Below, piece by piece: positions 21,685 to 32,262 of a stretch of 64,000 bases of DNA. The translations under genes and the position numbers were made by a program. The DNA lies in NCBI GenBank assembly GCA_013368325.1, contig JAACJK010000069.1, positions 181,608-245,607 of the forward strand, read 5' to 3'. Numbering within the stretch: the stretch's first letter is position 1; every line of letters starts with the position of its first letter. The stretch comes from Ephemerocybe angulata. Lineage: Eukaryota; Basidiomycota; Agaricomycetes; Agaricales; Psathyrellaceae. The notes under the pieces are model-generated. The model had not been told where the DNA came from and did no database searches. It saw nothing but the letters and a program-made list of their open reading frames with translations.

Positions 21685-23514
21685 CGTTGGCCACTGAGCA
21701 CGTCTACACTCCTCACCCTCATCGTCGACCATCGATTCAAGGAATACGAAGGTGACATAGACCTCCTCCCAGCCACCCAGAACGGCTTCCGCGAAGGTTA
21801 CCGCACCAACAATAATGCCTTCATTCTCCGGCACTGTATCGACGAGGCGGTAGCTGCTAACAAATGTCTTGCGGCGGTCTTCATTGACCTGAAGAACGCC
21901 TTCCCATCGACAAACCTTCCGACACTGTGGACGAAATTGTACGACGCAGGCGCACGCGGCCCAATGATGGACTGGATGAGAGTGCTCTACAGCCACATGA
22001 CCTACAGAGTTAAAGCTGATCGCCAATTCTCGGAGGCGTTTCAGTCTTTATGGGGTATCCTTGCCGGTGACTCATTCTCTCCCTCCCTCTTCGATGCCTT
22101 CCTGCACGATTTCAAACCCCCCACTCTACCAACCGACTGCATGCTTCGTGGTACCCGGCAAGGCACAACCCCTGTCGGAAACTTGGAGCTCGCAGACGAC
22201 ATCACAGAGTTTACCCAAGTCGACCGTCACGTTCCCAACCTCACTATTCTGCAGGAGAAGGTCAGCTATACAGAGATTGAATACTTCGCTGAACGGGCGT
22301 TCCTGGAGCTTAATGCTTCGAAGACAAAATCACTTCTGTTTGGTGCTAGAGGTCCACCCACATCGAGCCTCACCCTGCAGAACGGGTTAGTCAACATCGA
22401 ACTGGTCGAGAAGTATCGGTATGGCGGTGTATTCTTCTCTTCCTCGGTTGGTTCTGGGCTGTTCACCCCGCACTACGAAACGCAGGCCACTCGAGCAACA
22501 AATGCAGGCCACACGCTATTTGCGTCGGAGGCATACACGGGCACCATGCCCGTCCTTGCTGGTCTTAGGGTGTATCGAGCTCGTATGGACTGTCACCTCA
22601 CTTACGGATGCGAAGTCGCTATCGATATCAACGAGAAGGGACTTGCTCTTCTTGAAAAAGCCCAGAAAGGATTTCTCAGGAGGCTGCTGGGCCTAGGACC
22701 GCTATCCGTGACAGCCCCCTTGTTTGCGTTGACCGGCATCATGCCCATTCGTCACCGACGGATCATCCTTGCGTTGCGTTACGCTCTCTACCTTCTCGAT
22801 CAGCCACCCGACACCCTCGTGAACAAAGCGTTCATCGACTCATTGGCCCTGTATCAAAGAAATAAAAAGTGCTGGATTGGGAACATCATCACTGTACTCG
22901 CGAGACTCCCTGACGTTCCCGTCGTTATCACTCCCGACACATTCGAAACCGCGGCGGGCATCCAGACTGCTATTGACGCAGTCGCAGACTCGTGCTCTCA
23001 GCACATCATCAAGGGACTTGCATCCTCCCGACTACCACTTCTCCACGCCCCTGATTGGGGAATTGTACCCACCAACATCCAAACAACCCTGAAGATGCGT
23101 CCGTACCTGCGCTATGTCGTCGTGCCAGCACACAGAAAAGCCCTCACCTGTATGTTATGCTCTGACCACACTCTCGCCGTAGAGATGTACCGTCGAGTGA
23201 AATGCCCCAAGGGCTACGAGATTGCCCCCGACAACCGCCCCTGCAGATACTGTCGTGCCCCCACTGAATCAGAGGTTCATGTCCTCTTCCTCTGCAATGG
23301 ATTGGATGACCTGGTGGAACGAAGGGAGGCTTTCTTCACTCGTGCATCAACGATCTCGCCGCAGTTCACGGTGCACGAGATTACTCACAACCCCGTTCGG
23401 TCAATCCATCGCTTTCTCGACCACCGTGACCTCGCTCCTACCTTCGCCAAATTTGTATACGATGTTATGCTCATGTTTCCTGGCCCCGAACGTAGGCGGG
23501 GTAGAAAAGACTAG
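21685..23514 (+). mobile_element. 5'-truncated non-LTR (LINE) retrotransposon, reverse transcriptase part
   Basis: An open frame of about 609 codons runs from after a stop at 21682 to the stop at 23512-23514. Seen motifs: CLAAVFIDLKNAF (RT motif A, catalytic Asp), GILAGDSFSPSLFDAFL (motif B), LELADD (motif C, with Leu where most LINEs have Tyr or Phe), and FLELNASKTKSLLFG (motif D). The C-terminal part contains ALLEKAQKGFLRRLLGL and a Cys-x2-Cys-x7-His-x4-Cys finger (CRYCRAPTESEVHVLFLC), as in LINE ORF2 ends. No endonuclease domain is present upstream and no poly-A tail follows, so this is an incomplete copy. Because the remaining frame is wholly open, it inserted recently or is constrained. 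The first in-frame ATG is at 21937, inside the palm domain. Confidence 0.85.
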
Positions 23515-24505
23515 TAACCCTACACATTTCTTAGTACATAGTGACTCCTGTGGACCTGGATGAGACTGTAGTCTGTGAACTATTACGACCCCTGCATTTC
23601 ATGACTGCATACCGTTCAGACTGTCTGATAATTTGAGGCGTATGGTGCCTGCGAAGGTGTCTGAGCCCAAGTCCGCTTGGCCTGGACACCTCTGCGAACC
23701 TTTACACACCGTCAGTCTACTGACAAACACATCATGAGATAGACTGACAGTTTCCCGAATTGACGCTGCGTGCTTATTCAAGTACGTACAGTTCGGGTTT
23801 GCCCCGGTAAAGTCTTATGATGTGAGGTAGTTCCGGAGTGGGACCACAACGCCTTCATACCTACCTACCTACCATTTGTGGACTCACGAGCTTCCAAGCG
23901 GTAACATGGCTGAATCGCCTTAAGGGATCCTAACGTACGTCTGATTAGCAACCCTGGTTTTCGCTGGATCGACCCAGCCGGATGCCCGGATGAACATATA
24001 GTCTGTGCGAAAACACACGCTCCGCGCCGATCCGTCTCGGACTCCAAGGCTACAGAGATTGCACTCATTTGGCTTTTCAATCTGGAGGAATTTGAGCAAC
24101 CTTAGTATTCTAGTATCTTCACAGTCCAAGTTCCGTGAGTTCGTGTCGGAAAAAGTAAAACAGTGACTCTCAAGTCCGGTTTGAAGTTTGAACCCGTTCC
24201 CATCTATTCACACGGTAATAATAAGACCCCGTTTCAGCGTCGGATACCGTCTGTTCACTGGTGCCCGCGAAACCCCCGTCTGTTCACTGGTGCCCGCGAA
24301 ACCCCCGTCTGTTGTATTGGAGAAAATCCGACAGAGCCGATAGAGCCCCCGGGTATACCAGCACTTTCTCATCGCCCTAATAATTTCTCACCCATATTCC
24401 TCATAGTATATAGTTCCCCGCTTTCCCGGCTACATACGATATTCTACCCATCCCTCCCCGCTTTTCCCCTTGGATAGCCCCACACGCAGCAGAACAAAAA
24501 AGAGA
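23515..24505. other. intergenic region with a 29-bp tandem repeat
   Basis: No gene is seen. At 24248-24309 a 29-base unit beginning ccgtctgttcactggtgccc occurs twice in tandem plus the start of a third. A TATA-like tatatag at 24407-24413 lies about 95 bases before the secreted protein start. Confidence 0.5.
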
Positions 24506-24962
24506 ATGCGCGTCCCACTCCTCGCCCTCCTCCCCTTCGCCCTTGGCACGCTCGCGTCCCTTGCAAACGCCCACGATGTACGCTTCTCCGCACGAGCACA
24601 ACTACACCTTCCATACTTACTGACAGTTCCTTCAGGTTGACGCGCGAGGGATCCGTGCGCGCAGCTTCCACGACGACTCGGCCCTCGAACTGCGAGATAT
24701 CATAGCCAGTCTCTCGACGAGAGACCTCATCGACGCGCTCGGCGAGCGCCTCGAGCGGCGGCGGTTCGCGTCGCTGTGGTGCAACAATTGCCAGATATAT
24801 ATCTACAGCTCCGCCAAAGTAAGCTACCTATTGAGATTCTCCTGCCGGTGTTCGCTATGGCGGCGAACGAGCCTCGCTAAATGTACTTATTTGTAGTTCG
24901 ACACCCATAAGCACGCCTTCCCGGGCCACGTCGTAGCGGACAGGGCTGCTTTTGGTTTTTGA
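24506..24962 (+). CDS. small secreted protein
   Basis: Predicted join, plus strand: 24506-24577, 24636-24818, 24897-24962 (106 aa). Residues 1-22 form a textbook signal peptide (MRVPLLALLPFALGTLASLA) with likely cleavage near Ala-Asn-Ala. The mature part is charged (DARGIRARSFHDD, LRDIIASLSTRDL) and contains one CNNC motif followed by HKHAFPGH, a possible metal- or disulfide-linked pair of elements. Introns are 58 and 78 bases with GTACGC/CAG and GTAAGC/TAG borders, both phase 0, which makes the model internally consistent. I do not recognise the family. Small secreted proteins of this size in such fungi include effectors and fruiting-body or wall proteins; none of these can be assigned here. 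It abuts the right-hand duplicated block. Confidence 0.72.
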
Positions 24963-25557
24963 TTTTCGCGCGCGCGCGGGAAGGGTGGGAACAACTTGCT
25001 TAGGTGTATCCTGGTACAGCCTCGGGTACCCCCCTGTATTCCAGGCAACTTAATATAGTCCCCAGGCACTTGACGTCCACGAACCTGAAGCTGGCGGTTC
25101 TGATCCGATCACAATCCACAACGTGCGTGATCCGGTTACCTTTGCTTTGACTGTTATCGTCGTTCAGGGAAAGAAGTCTAAACGGTGGGTCGTGGAGAAG
25201 CCAGCCCCTGCTCATGAGTCGGAAGGATAATCGATAGAGTATTGATCAATGGACATCGGTCTGCGGCTCAGGCGGGCAGTAAATGAATGGCCTCCAGCAT
25301 AGCATTGGTGTCAGTCGAGCGACACTAAATCTGTGGTATATCAGTGAATAAATGAAATGAGAAATGAATCGATAGATAAGAGACAGCCACAGTAACCGCC
25401 ATACACTTCCTTGACATTGATCTATGGCTACAACTTAAACCGACCAATTTCATATCACATATTCTATGGTGGTACAATACACAGGGGAGGGCCGACGAAC
25501 ACCGACAAGATAGTAACAGGAAAAAAGGTATCAACTCAAGTGGTGCGAAATTCACCA

Positions 25558-26687
25558 CTATTGCTCTTCTTCTTGCTCTTCTTCTTCTTCTCCTCCTCCT
25601 TCCTCTTCTCCTTCCCCTTCTTCCCCTTCTTCCCCTTCTTCCCCTTCTTCCCCTTCTTCCCCTTCTTCCCCTTCTTCCCCTTCTTCCCCTTCTTCCCCTT
25701 CTTCCCCTTCTTCCTCCTCCTCCCCCTCTTCCTCTTCATCGGACGACCCAACGCGTCCACCCCAACAGGAGCGATACACGCTTTTTATGACAGTATACTC
25801 TTCCAAGAGATCACTTTCCTCATCCTTCGCCCTTGATCCAAGCGTTTCGACGATGTCAGCAGCCATTTCGCTGTTGGTTCCGTTTCCCCAGTTCCCAATT
25901 CCTATGTTAACGGCGTTGAGGAACGACTTCGACAACGATCCAACCATCCCATCAATTTCGTCGAGACGGCTCTGTAACACATGCGTCAATCGTGCGACTT
26001 CAAAGGGTCACCGAACGAAGGCCCTGATGCCATAAACACGGGCAACTCACTTGAACTTCCTCGCTCAACTCCACCGGCTCGGCGTCATATTCCCCGTCGT
26101 GTGCTCTCCTTCGACCTCTTCAATATCCTCGCCCTCTTTCATAGCCTCGATCTCAGCCAGGATGCGTTCGCAATGCAATGATCTAGCCTTGAGCAGGTCG
26201 AGCACAGCTTCTCTCATTTCTTCAACCGTGTCCGGGCGGATGTCCTCACTCGCGGGGCAGTCCGCTTGGCCCGTGATGGCTCCAGTAGTTCGTTTTTTAT
26301 GTTCAACGAGGTCTTTCCAGAGTGAAATGAGTCCTTTCTGTGATTGTTCAAAGGACCCGTCAGTTTTGGACGGGGTCCACGAAAATAGAGCAGAGCATAC
26401 GTCGGTCTCCTCATCGAGTTTGCGTGACTTTTCAGGCTGGCTCTGGGCTGTCTCAGCTCCGATGGCTTCAATTACCTCTACGTCCCCTTTCGCGCGCTTG
26501 GGACAAGTCTCGTCGACGTCAACGATGGACTCAGCGCGTCCCCTCTTCGCGAGTCGCGTCGGCTCAGCTGGCGCGGCCTTTTTTGTCGCCGGAGCGTTAT
26601 TTTCCTGTGTCGGATTGGTGTCGCGTTACTCGCTGTTGTCGTTCCAGCCATCTTGGGGGGGGCTGCTTTGGTGGATTTTTGAGGCAT
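25558..26687 (-). pseudogene. KST family copy 4, frameshifted but with a long acidic tail
   Basis: Exons by comparison: 26687-26401 (287 bases), 26337-26051 (287 bases), 25971-25558 (414 bases). Exon 1 begins MPQKSTKAAPPKMAG, then an insertion near 26620 shifts the frame; the expected KRGRAES and PKRAKG clusters follow in another frame. Exon 2 carries the same frame-breaking length as copy 2, so that lesion predates the block duplication. Exon 3 is fully open: the family block (RLDEIDGMVGSLSKSFLN), then SSDEEEE and about 11 GEE tripeptides before EEEQ-stop. Splice sites remain intact. It is probably a pseudogene in which only the tail exon still looks intact. Confidence 0.7.
25609..25715 (-). 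repeat. 9-bp minisatellite encoding Gly-Glu-Glu
   Basis: About 11-12 tandem copies of CCCCTTCTT (plus strand) lie in exon 3 of KST copy 4 and encode (GEE)n on the minus strand. The matching position in copy 2 (7720-7765) has only two or three units, so the tract expanded or contracted after the block duplicated. The unit is a multiple of three, so expansion keeps the frame. Confidence 0.9.
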
Positions 26688-26929
26688 GTTGGTTTTTGTG
26701 GTGGTGGTTGAAATTTAGAAGCACGTTGGGACTCGAAGCTCGAAGACTTCGCGGATTCTCTCAACAGGTGTCAACTGTATCTGACGTGCATTCCATGGTG
26801 ATCGGGCAGGAATTGAGTCGCTCTCAACCTAGAGTTTCCAATCTGTGGTATATGTACAAAGGAGTGAGTACTGAGTATTTGTATGAGAGATGAAGCGATA
26901 AATAGGCAAATATCATCTGCGAAGGTCTA

Positions 26930-27930
26930 CTACTCTTCGTCCTCCTCGCCATCATCAGGTTCGGAACCGTCTTCGTCTTCACTGTCTTCGTCGTCACTAC
27001 CGTCCGAGCCAGATTCGTCCCCACAGCCGCCGTAGCAGGATCCATACGCCTCCTTAACGATCCTGTACTCCCTCACGAGCTTGCTCTTGTTTTGAGCTTT
27101 ATACTCGAGTATCCCGACGACTTCAGCCGCCATGTCTGCATTGGTGCCGCCCCGCGAATATGTGCCCAAACTCTTGATGATATCCTTGAGATACATCTTG
27201 GTCAACCTCCCAACCATGTCCTGAACTTTGTTGAGGCGACGCTGCAACATAATCATAATCAGTTGGCATGCCCAAATGAAGACGGAGGACGGAAAGGAAT
27301 AGGAACGGTGGAGTACTCACCCGGACGTCCTTGTCATAGCCATCTGGGTCAGAGTCGTACTCGCCCTCGTCATGCTTTCCATCCACTTCTTCAATGGCTG
27401 TGATGTCCTTTTCGATGCTTTTACCAGTCAACGCCCTATCCTTCAGCTCGTCGAGCACAGCTTCGAGCATTTCTTCGACCGTGTCAGGGCGTGTCTTTCC
27501 GAACGCGATAGCATCCATAATGGCCCCCATAGAGCGTACGGTATGATCAGCGAGGATGAACTTGAACGCATTGAGTTGTTTCTATGAAGATTTGAAACTT
27601 TCATCAGATTTTTTCGTTCAACCGAGCAATGCCTGAACGAACGAAACCCACCTTCGTTGCCTCGTCAAGTTCGCGAGGTTTCTCGAGCTCCTTGCTGGGC
27701 AATGCGACCTCTTTGTCCTCAGACACTGCCTCAGCGCCCTTTGCGCGCTTTGAACGCGTCTCTTCGACCTCCACCACGGAATCGGCACGTCCTCTCTTTG
27801 AGCGACGTGTCGCCGCCCCCGTGTCATCGCTGGCGACTACCTTGGCCACGGCGGCAGACTTCTTCGGTGCAGCCTTCGCCGCTGCCGGCTTTGCGTTCTT
27901 GGAAGCCTTTTTGGTGGATTTGGGCGGCAT
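26930..27930 (-). CDS. KST family protein 5 (unrecognised, intact)
   Basis: Predicted join, minus strand: 27930-27652, 27581-27321, 27241-26930 (283 aa). It is the duplicate partner of copy 3 and fully open. N-terminus MPPKSTKKASKNAKPAAAKA with RRSKRGRADS and RSKRAKG; middle RSMGAIMDAIAFGKTRPDTV and EAVLDELKDRAL; exon 3 RRLNKVQDMVGRLTKMYLKD, a GGTN motif, KLVREYRIVKEAY, a Cys pair and an Asp/Glu-rich tail ending GEEDEE. Exons 1 and 2 have exactly the lengths of copy 3 (279 and 261 bases) while tails differ. Differences from copy 3 appear to be mostly conservative, which suggests the protein is under selection. The family and function are unknown; nuclear location is inferred from the basic clusters. 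Confidence 0.74.
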
Positions 27931-28653
27931 GATGAGGTAGTGGTGGTAGTGATGGTGGAGAAAAAGGCGCGTGAACCTTGCCGAGAGGATTTGGACTGAC
28001 CTGCCCTCATGATTAGGTCCCCATGATGCATCATGTACTGTAACTCACTGTAACTGGTCCGCATCCGCTGAGGCTGTTTGCACTGACTCTGTGCGTCCGA
28101 CCGACACGTCGCCCATCTTCTAGCTCGTTACAACTGCAATCTAGCAGACAGAATGACATCGAAAGCTCTTCGCTCTCTCGAACGGTTCAATTTCTCGTGG
28201 GTTGGGTGTACTTCGGGTGTACTCGTAAACCTCCTGTATATCTTCGTCGTCGTTTTGTTTCTATGTCTGCAAGAAAGAGCAAACGATACCAAATCGTCCG
28301 ACCCCCCTAGATATTAAGACACGAAAACATGGGTTGAAAGCGAGGCAAGCGAGATGAGAGGGAGGAGCAACATCCATGATTTAGCGCCCAAGCCAATCGA
28401 GCGGGACACAGCCACATTCCTACGATCCGTCTGACAAACCGAGGACTGACAGTGACAGGCTCTTCTTCTCCAACACCACAACCTACCCTCATCCACCGCC
28501 TCATTCAATCCTACGTAGACCTGCGCAGCTGCTCCGATCCATTCAAATTGCTCTATCACCCCTCTATCCCATCCCAGCGGGCATCTCGTCGTCGATGATG
28601 ACTGAGGAAACTGGTAGCTCGTCATGTTGCTTACGCCAGGCCAAGCCTCCTGA

Positions 28654-28724
28654 GTAAGTCCTCCCATGTGCAAAGGCTTGAAAGGGTACCTTTAAAAGCG
28701 CAAATTGCTAACGATATCTTACAG
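28654..28724 (+). other. 5'UTR intron of the first FSP1-like gene
   Basis: A 71-base interval has a GTAAGT donor, a branch-like GCTAACG and a TTACAG acceptor, ending 45 bases before the ATG at 28770. It is the best explanation of these signals, so the transcript starts upstream of 28654. Confidence 0.6.
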
Positions 28725-28769
28725 CCATAGCAACTAATCTCCACCTCCTGCACACTCTTTCATACTAAA

Positions 28770-30144
28770 ATGTCCACCGAAACCACGAAAAAGACTGTGG
28801 TCGTCGTCGGCGGCGGCTCCGTAGGCGCCGGAATCGCCAAATCTCTCTCGGCGCAGCTGGACCCCAGCAAACATCGGTTCGTCATGGTCACCGCGTCGGA
28901 GAAGTACGTGCATCTCCCTGGCACGATCCGCACGGTGACCACTGCGGAAGGAGAGCTCGAAAAACGCGTCTTCATCCCATATGGAGATTTTTTGAAGGGC
29001 AAGGGCGAAATCAAGCATGGGGAAGTCGCGTCTTTTACGGCTCGTTCGGGTGGGAAGGGCACCGTCAACTTGGCGTCGGGAGAGAGTCTGGAGTACGATG
29101 TTTTGGTTTTGGCAACTGGGAGCAAGTGGCCGGGGCCGTTTGAGCTGCCGACCGGAGGCGAGAAGTTGCAGAGCCATATCGATTCGTGGAGAGCGAAGAT
29201 CGAGAAAGCCCAGTCGATTGTTCTCGTTGGAGCTGGAGCTGTTGGTATCGGTACGCCTTTCCAGTTCTATATCCGTCTCTCCAACCCCTGAACGCTTCGT
29301 CCTCGTAAACAGAATTCGCGGGAGAAATCTCGGATTTCTACAAGGTTTGTTTATTCGATGCGCTTCTTGCACGGCATGGCGACTGATTCCTGAACTAATT
29401 CGCGCAGGGAAAGAACGTCTCGATTGTGCATAACGGCCGTCTACCCCTGAACGACGTCTACCCCGACCGTCTGCGCAACGGACTCCTCACAAAGCTGCAG
29501 AGGCGCAACGTCAACGTCGTATTGAACGACCGACTCGACGATTATACGCCCTCCGAAGACGGTACCGTCACTCTGCGCAGCGGCAAGGTCCTCAACGCCG
29601 ATCTCGTGGTACGTCCATCCCTCCCGGTCCGGCTTTCCAGACGCTGACTTGCACGTTCCGCTTTCGCGCGTATGTAGATCCCGACCGTCGGTGGCACCCC
29701 AAATACCGCCTTCATCAAAGCGTCGCTCGGCGAAGACGTCCTCACCGCCTCAAACTACGTCAAAGTTCTGCCGACATTCCAGCTGCCGAGCCACGCCAAT
29801 ATCTTCGCTGCTGGAGACATCATCGAGTGGAAGGAGCAGAAGCAAGCTGCCAAGGCAGCCGGACACGCCTCCGTTGTCGTCAAGAATGTCCTCTCCGTGC
29901 TGAAGGGGCAGTCGCCGAGCGCACAGTACAAGGGCTCGTATGAGATTATGGTTATCACGGTTGGACGGGTATGTTCCTCCCTTTTGGCTCACGTGGAGAG
30001 TAGTGTTTCTGATTGGTTTTGTAGGAGGGAGGTGCTGGGTACTTTGGTGTACTGTGGGGCCTCATCTTCGGCGATTGGTTCGCGAGGATGCTCAAGTCGA
30101 GAGGTCTCATGATCGAGATGACGAAAGGGAATTTCGGGTTTTAG
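28770..30144 (+). CDS. AIFM2/FSP1-like NAD(P)H-dependent flavoprotein oxidoreductase 1
   Basis: Predicted join, plus strand: 28770-29250, 29313-29344, 29408-29608, 29678-29968, 30025-30144 (374 aa, the usual size of the AIF-homologous AMID/FSP1 family). An N-terminal FAD-binding glycine motif VVVVGGGSVGAGIAKSL is at residues 10-26. YDVLVLATGSKW comes before the second, NAD(P)H-binding glycine motif IVLVGAGAVGIEFAGEI. NIFAAGDIIEWKEQKQAAKA is the C-terminal FAD contact. The tail FGVLWGLIFGDWFARMLKSR is hydrophobic and may bind membranes. Members reduce quinones using NAD(P)H at lipid droplets, plasma membrane or mitochondria. There is no mitochondrial presequence at the N-terminus. A close paralogue follows in tandem. 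Confidence 0.88.
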
Positions 30145-30690
30145 GTTGAACGAGTAGGCATCTGGACAGGCTGGTTTATTTTATCTTCAGGGAATTATTT
30201 TTACGCTGTTATCAAGTTGCAGGCTACCATTTCTACGCCCTTACCATATCATGCAACCAACAGCTCGGTATCTTACACCCGAGGTCTACGGCCAGCCATT
30301 GTCCGAAGTTCATACCGCAGCGCAACGGCTATGCGGATCGACTGCGCCGTAGGCTGCCCGTCCGCCCCGACGGCAAGCCGCGAAGGCTCAAGCACAGGTT
30401 TCCGTGGTGCGACACCTTGTTTCCGGTGCTTTGATCCCTCGTGCCTAGGAATTGTCGGAAGGATGGAAGGAATATGGGGTGGTGAGAACCCCATTCCAGT
30501 GGTACCGATGTACCGATGTTGATACGCCATCGCGATGCGCAGAGGTAAAATGTTGCGAGACACTGCATCGACGTACTCGGGTAGATTGCTACTCGGGTGG
30601 ATTTATACCTATGGGTCGAAGCTTTCGAGACAGTAAATATCAACCTTCTTCCCTTGCAGGTAATCCTACATCACACCGAAGACCAACGCA

Positions 30691-32041
30691 ATGAGCACCC
30701 CGGAAATCGAGAAGCCAAACGTAGTCGTCGTAGGAGGCGGCGCCGCAGGCATCCTCATCGTCCGACACCTCGCCGCAAAGCTCGATCTGGCCAAGTACAA
30801 CCTCGTTCTAGTAACCGCCACACCATACTACACGCACCACCCCGCCTGCATACGCATGCTCGTCTCCTCCGCCGGGTCGCTCGAGGACGCCGCCCAGATT
30901 CCGTACGACACCCTGCTCACCCGGGGCGGGAAGCAATTGAAGTGCCGTGTGGTGGTAGGGAGGGTTGTAAGGATTTCGGAGGAGCTGCCGAATGGAAGGG
31001 GCAATGGGAGTGGGAGCGGAGGAGGGGGGAGGGTGGATTTGGAGGGCGGTGAGAGTGTGGGGTTTTCGGTTGTGGTGCTTGCGACGGGGTGTGGCTGGGA
31101 GGGACCGCTTGCGTTTCCGGGTGGGACGAGGGAGGAGGTGGGGGCGTGGGTGAAGGAGTGGAGGGAGAGGTTTGAGAAAGCGGAGGATATTGTTATTGTC
31201 GGGGGTGGCGCGACTGGATTGGGTGCGTTTTATGTCTTTTTTAAATTGTGCTTGAGATGCAGAAGCTGACGGGTTCTTGCAGAATTTGCTGGTGAACTTA
31301 GGGATTTGTCGCAGACGAAGCGGATCACGGTTGTGCATGACGAGCCGTTGCTACTCAGCAATGCGTACCCAGACAGCTTTCGACAGACGGTGGCCAAGGA
31401 CGTGCGACGCAGAGACATTGCTGTGATTGTCGACGACTCTATATCGAGCCTGGAGATCTCCGAAGCCAGCACCATCCGGACAGAGAAAGGGCGGCTGTTA
31501 GTCGCAGACCTTGTGGTATGTCCATACCTCGAAACCCAAAATTCATGCATAAGCTTATCGTGTGTAGATTCCGTGTCGCGGACCGCATCCGAACACGGAT
31601 TATTTGGCTATGCTGGGGGACGAGTCCATTGCTGCGACAGGGCATGTGAAGGTCATCCCGACGTTCCAGCTGTCAGGCCACCCGCGTATCTTCGCTGCTG
31701 GGGACATTGTGGACTGGGACGAGCAGAAGCAGGCTGAGAAGTACGGAGCGCATGCTGGTGTTGTTGTCAAGAACGTGCTAGACGTTTTGAGGGGCAGGCA
31801 ACCTGATGCTCTGTATCGTGGATGCTACGAGAGTATTACCATCGCCAACGGCAAGGTGCGTTACTAGTTCCTCGGACTGCTATGGGTTGCCGAGAACTGA
31901 GCTGAGTTGCAGAGCGGCGGGAACACATACTATAGCTTCTGGGGCCCTGAGCTTCAATTCGGTGACCTGGTTTCGACTGCCAAGAAGTCAAAATCCTTGA
32001 AGGTGCACTCGACAAGGAGGCAGCTTGGATTGATAGTGTAG
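30691..32041 (+). CDS. AIFM2/FSP1-like oxidoreductase 2 (diverged)
   Basis: Predicted join, plus strand: 30691-31222, 31283-31515, 31568-31855, 31913-32041 (393 aa). Domain order is as in its upstream neighbour: VVVVGGGAAGILIVRHLAAK, then SVVVLATGCGWEG, DIVIVGGGATGLEFAGELRD, and RIFAAGDIVDWDEQKQAEKY. It has one intron fewer (the small second exon is fused), a Gly/Ser-rich insert (GRGNGSGSGGGGR) near residue 110, and a C-terminal end (TAKKSKSLKVHSTRRQ) that is polar and unlike the hydrophobic tail of copy 1. Cofactor motifs are kept, so it is probably an active flavoenzyme with a changed location or partner. Roughly 550 bases separate the two genes, which are transcribed in the same direction. 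Confidence 0.85.
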
Positions 32042-32262
32042 AGGCATCGTCAAAGCATCTTGTTACTATTTCACACCGAAAGTTCCCCGTCAAGAGTACT
32101 CACACTTTAAAAGCGCGATGCTTGTTCACGGCCTCTAAATCCTACCGAAAAGCACCCTTCACTCAGTTGCCAGTAGAAATCGAGTTCAGATTCCTTTCTC
32201 GATTCCGCAATTATGAAAAGGTAGTACTTCGTAAGGCAGACAGTGACTTCGAACGTCTGAAT

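Larger units (their letters stand above)
25081..28450. repeat. right copy of the ~3.3 kb segmental duplication
   Basis: Direct copy of 7345-10690. The left junction is at about 25080, right after the secreted protein gene. The most conserved part is 25780-26330 against 7820-8370, nearly base-for-base identical. Differences include an expanded CCCCTTCTT minisatellite, indels in exon 1 of copy 4, and loss of several bases in the spacer between the two genes. Confidence 0.85.

Noticed and set aside
25536..25760. Lys-rich (GKK)n frame on the minus strand
   Set aside because: It is the out-of-frame reading of the CCCCTTCTT minisatellite; the frame continuous with the KST exon encodes GEE.
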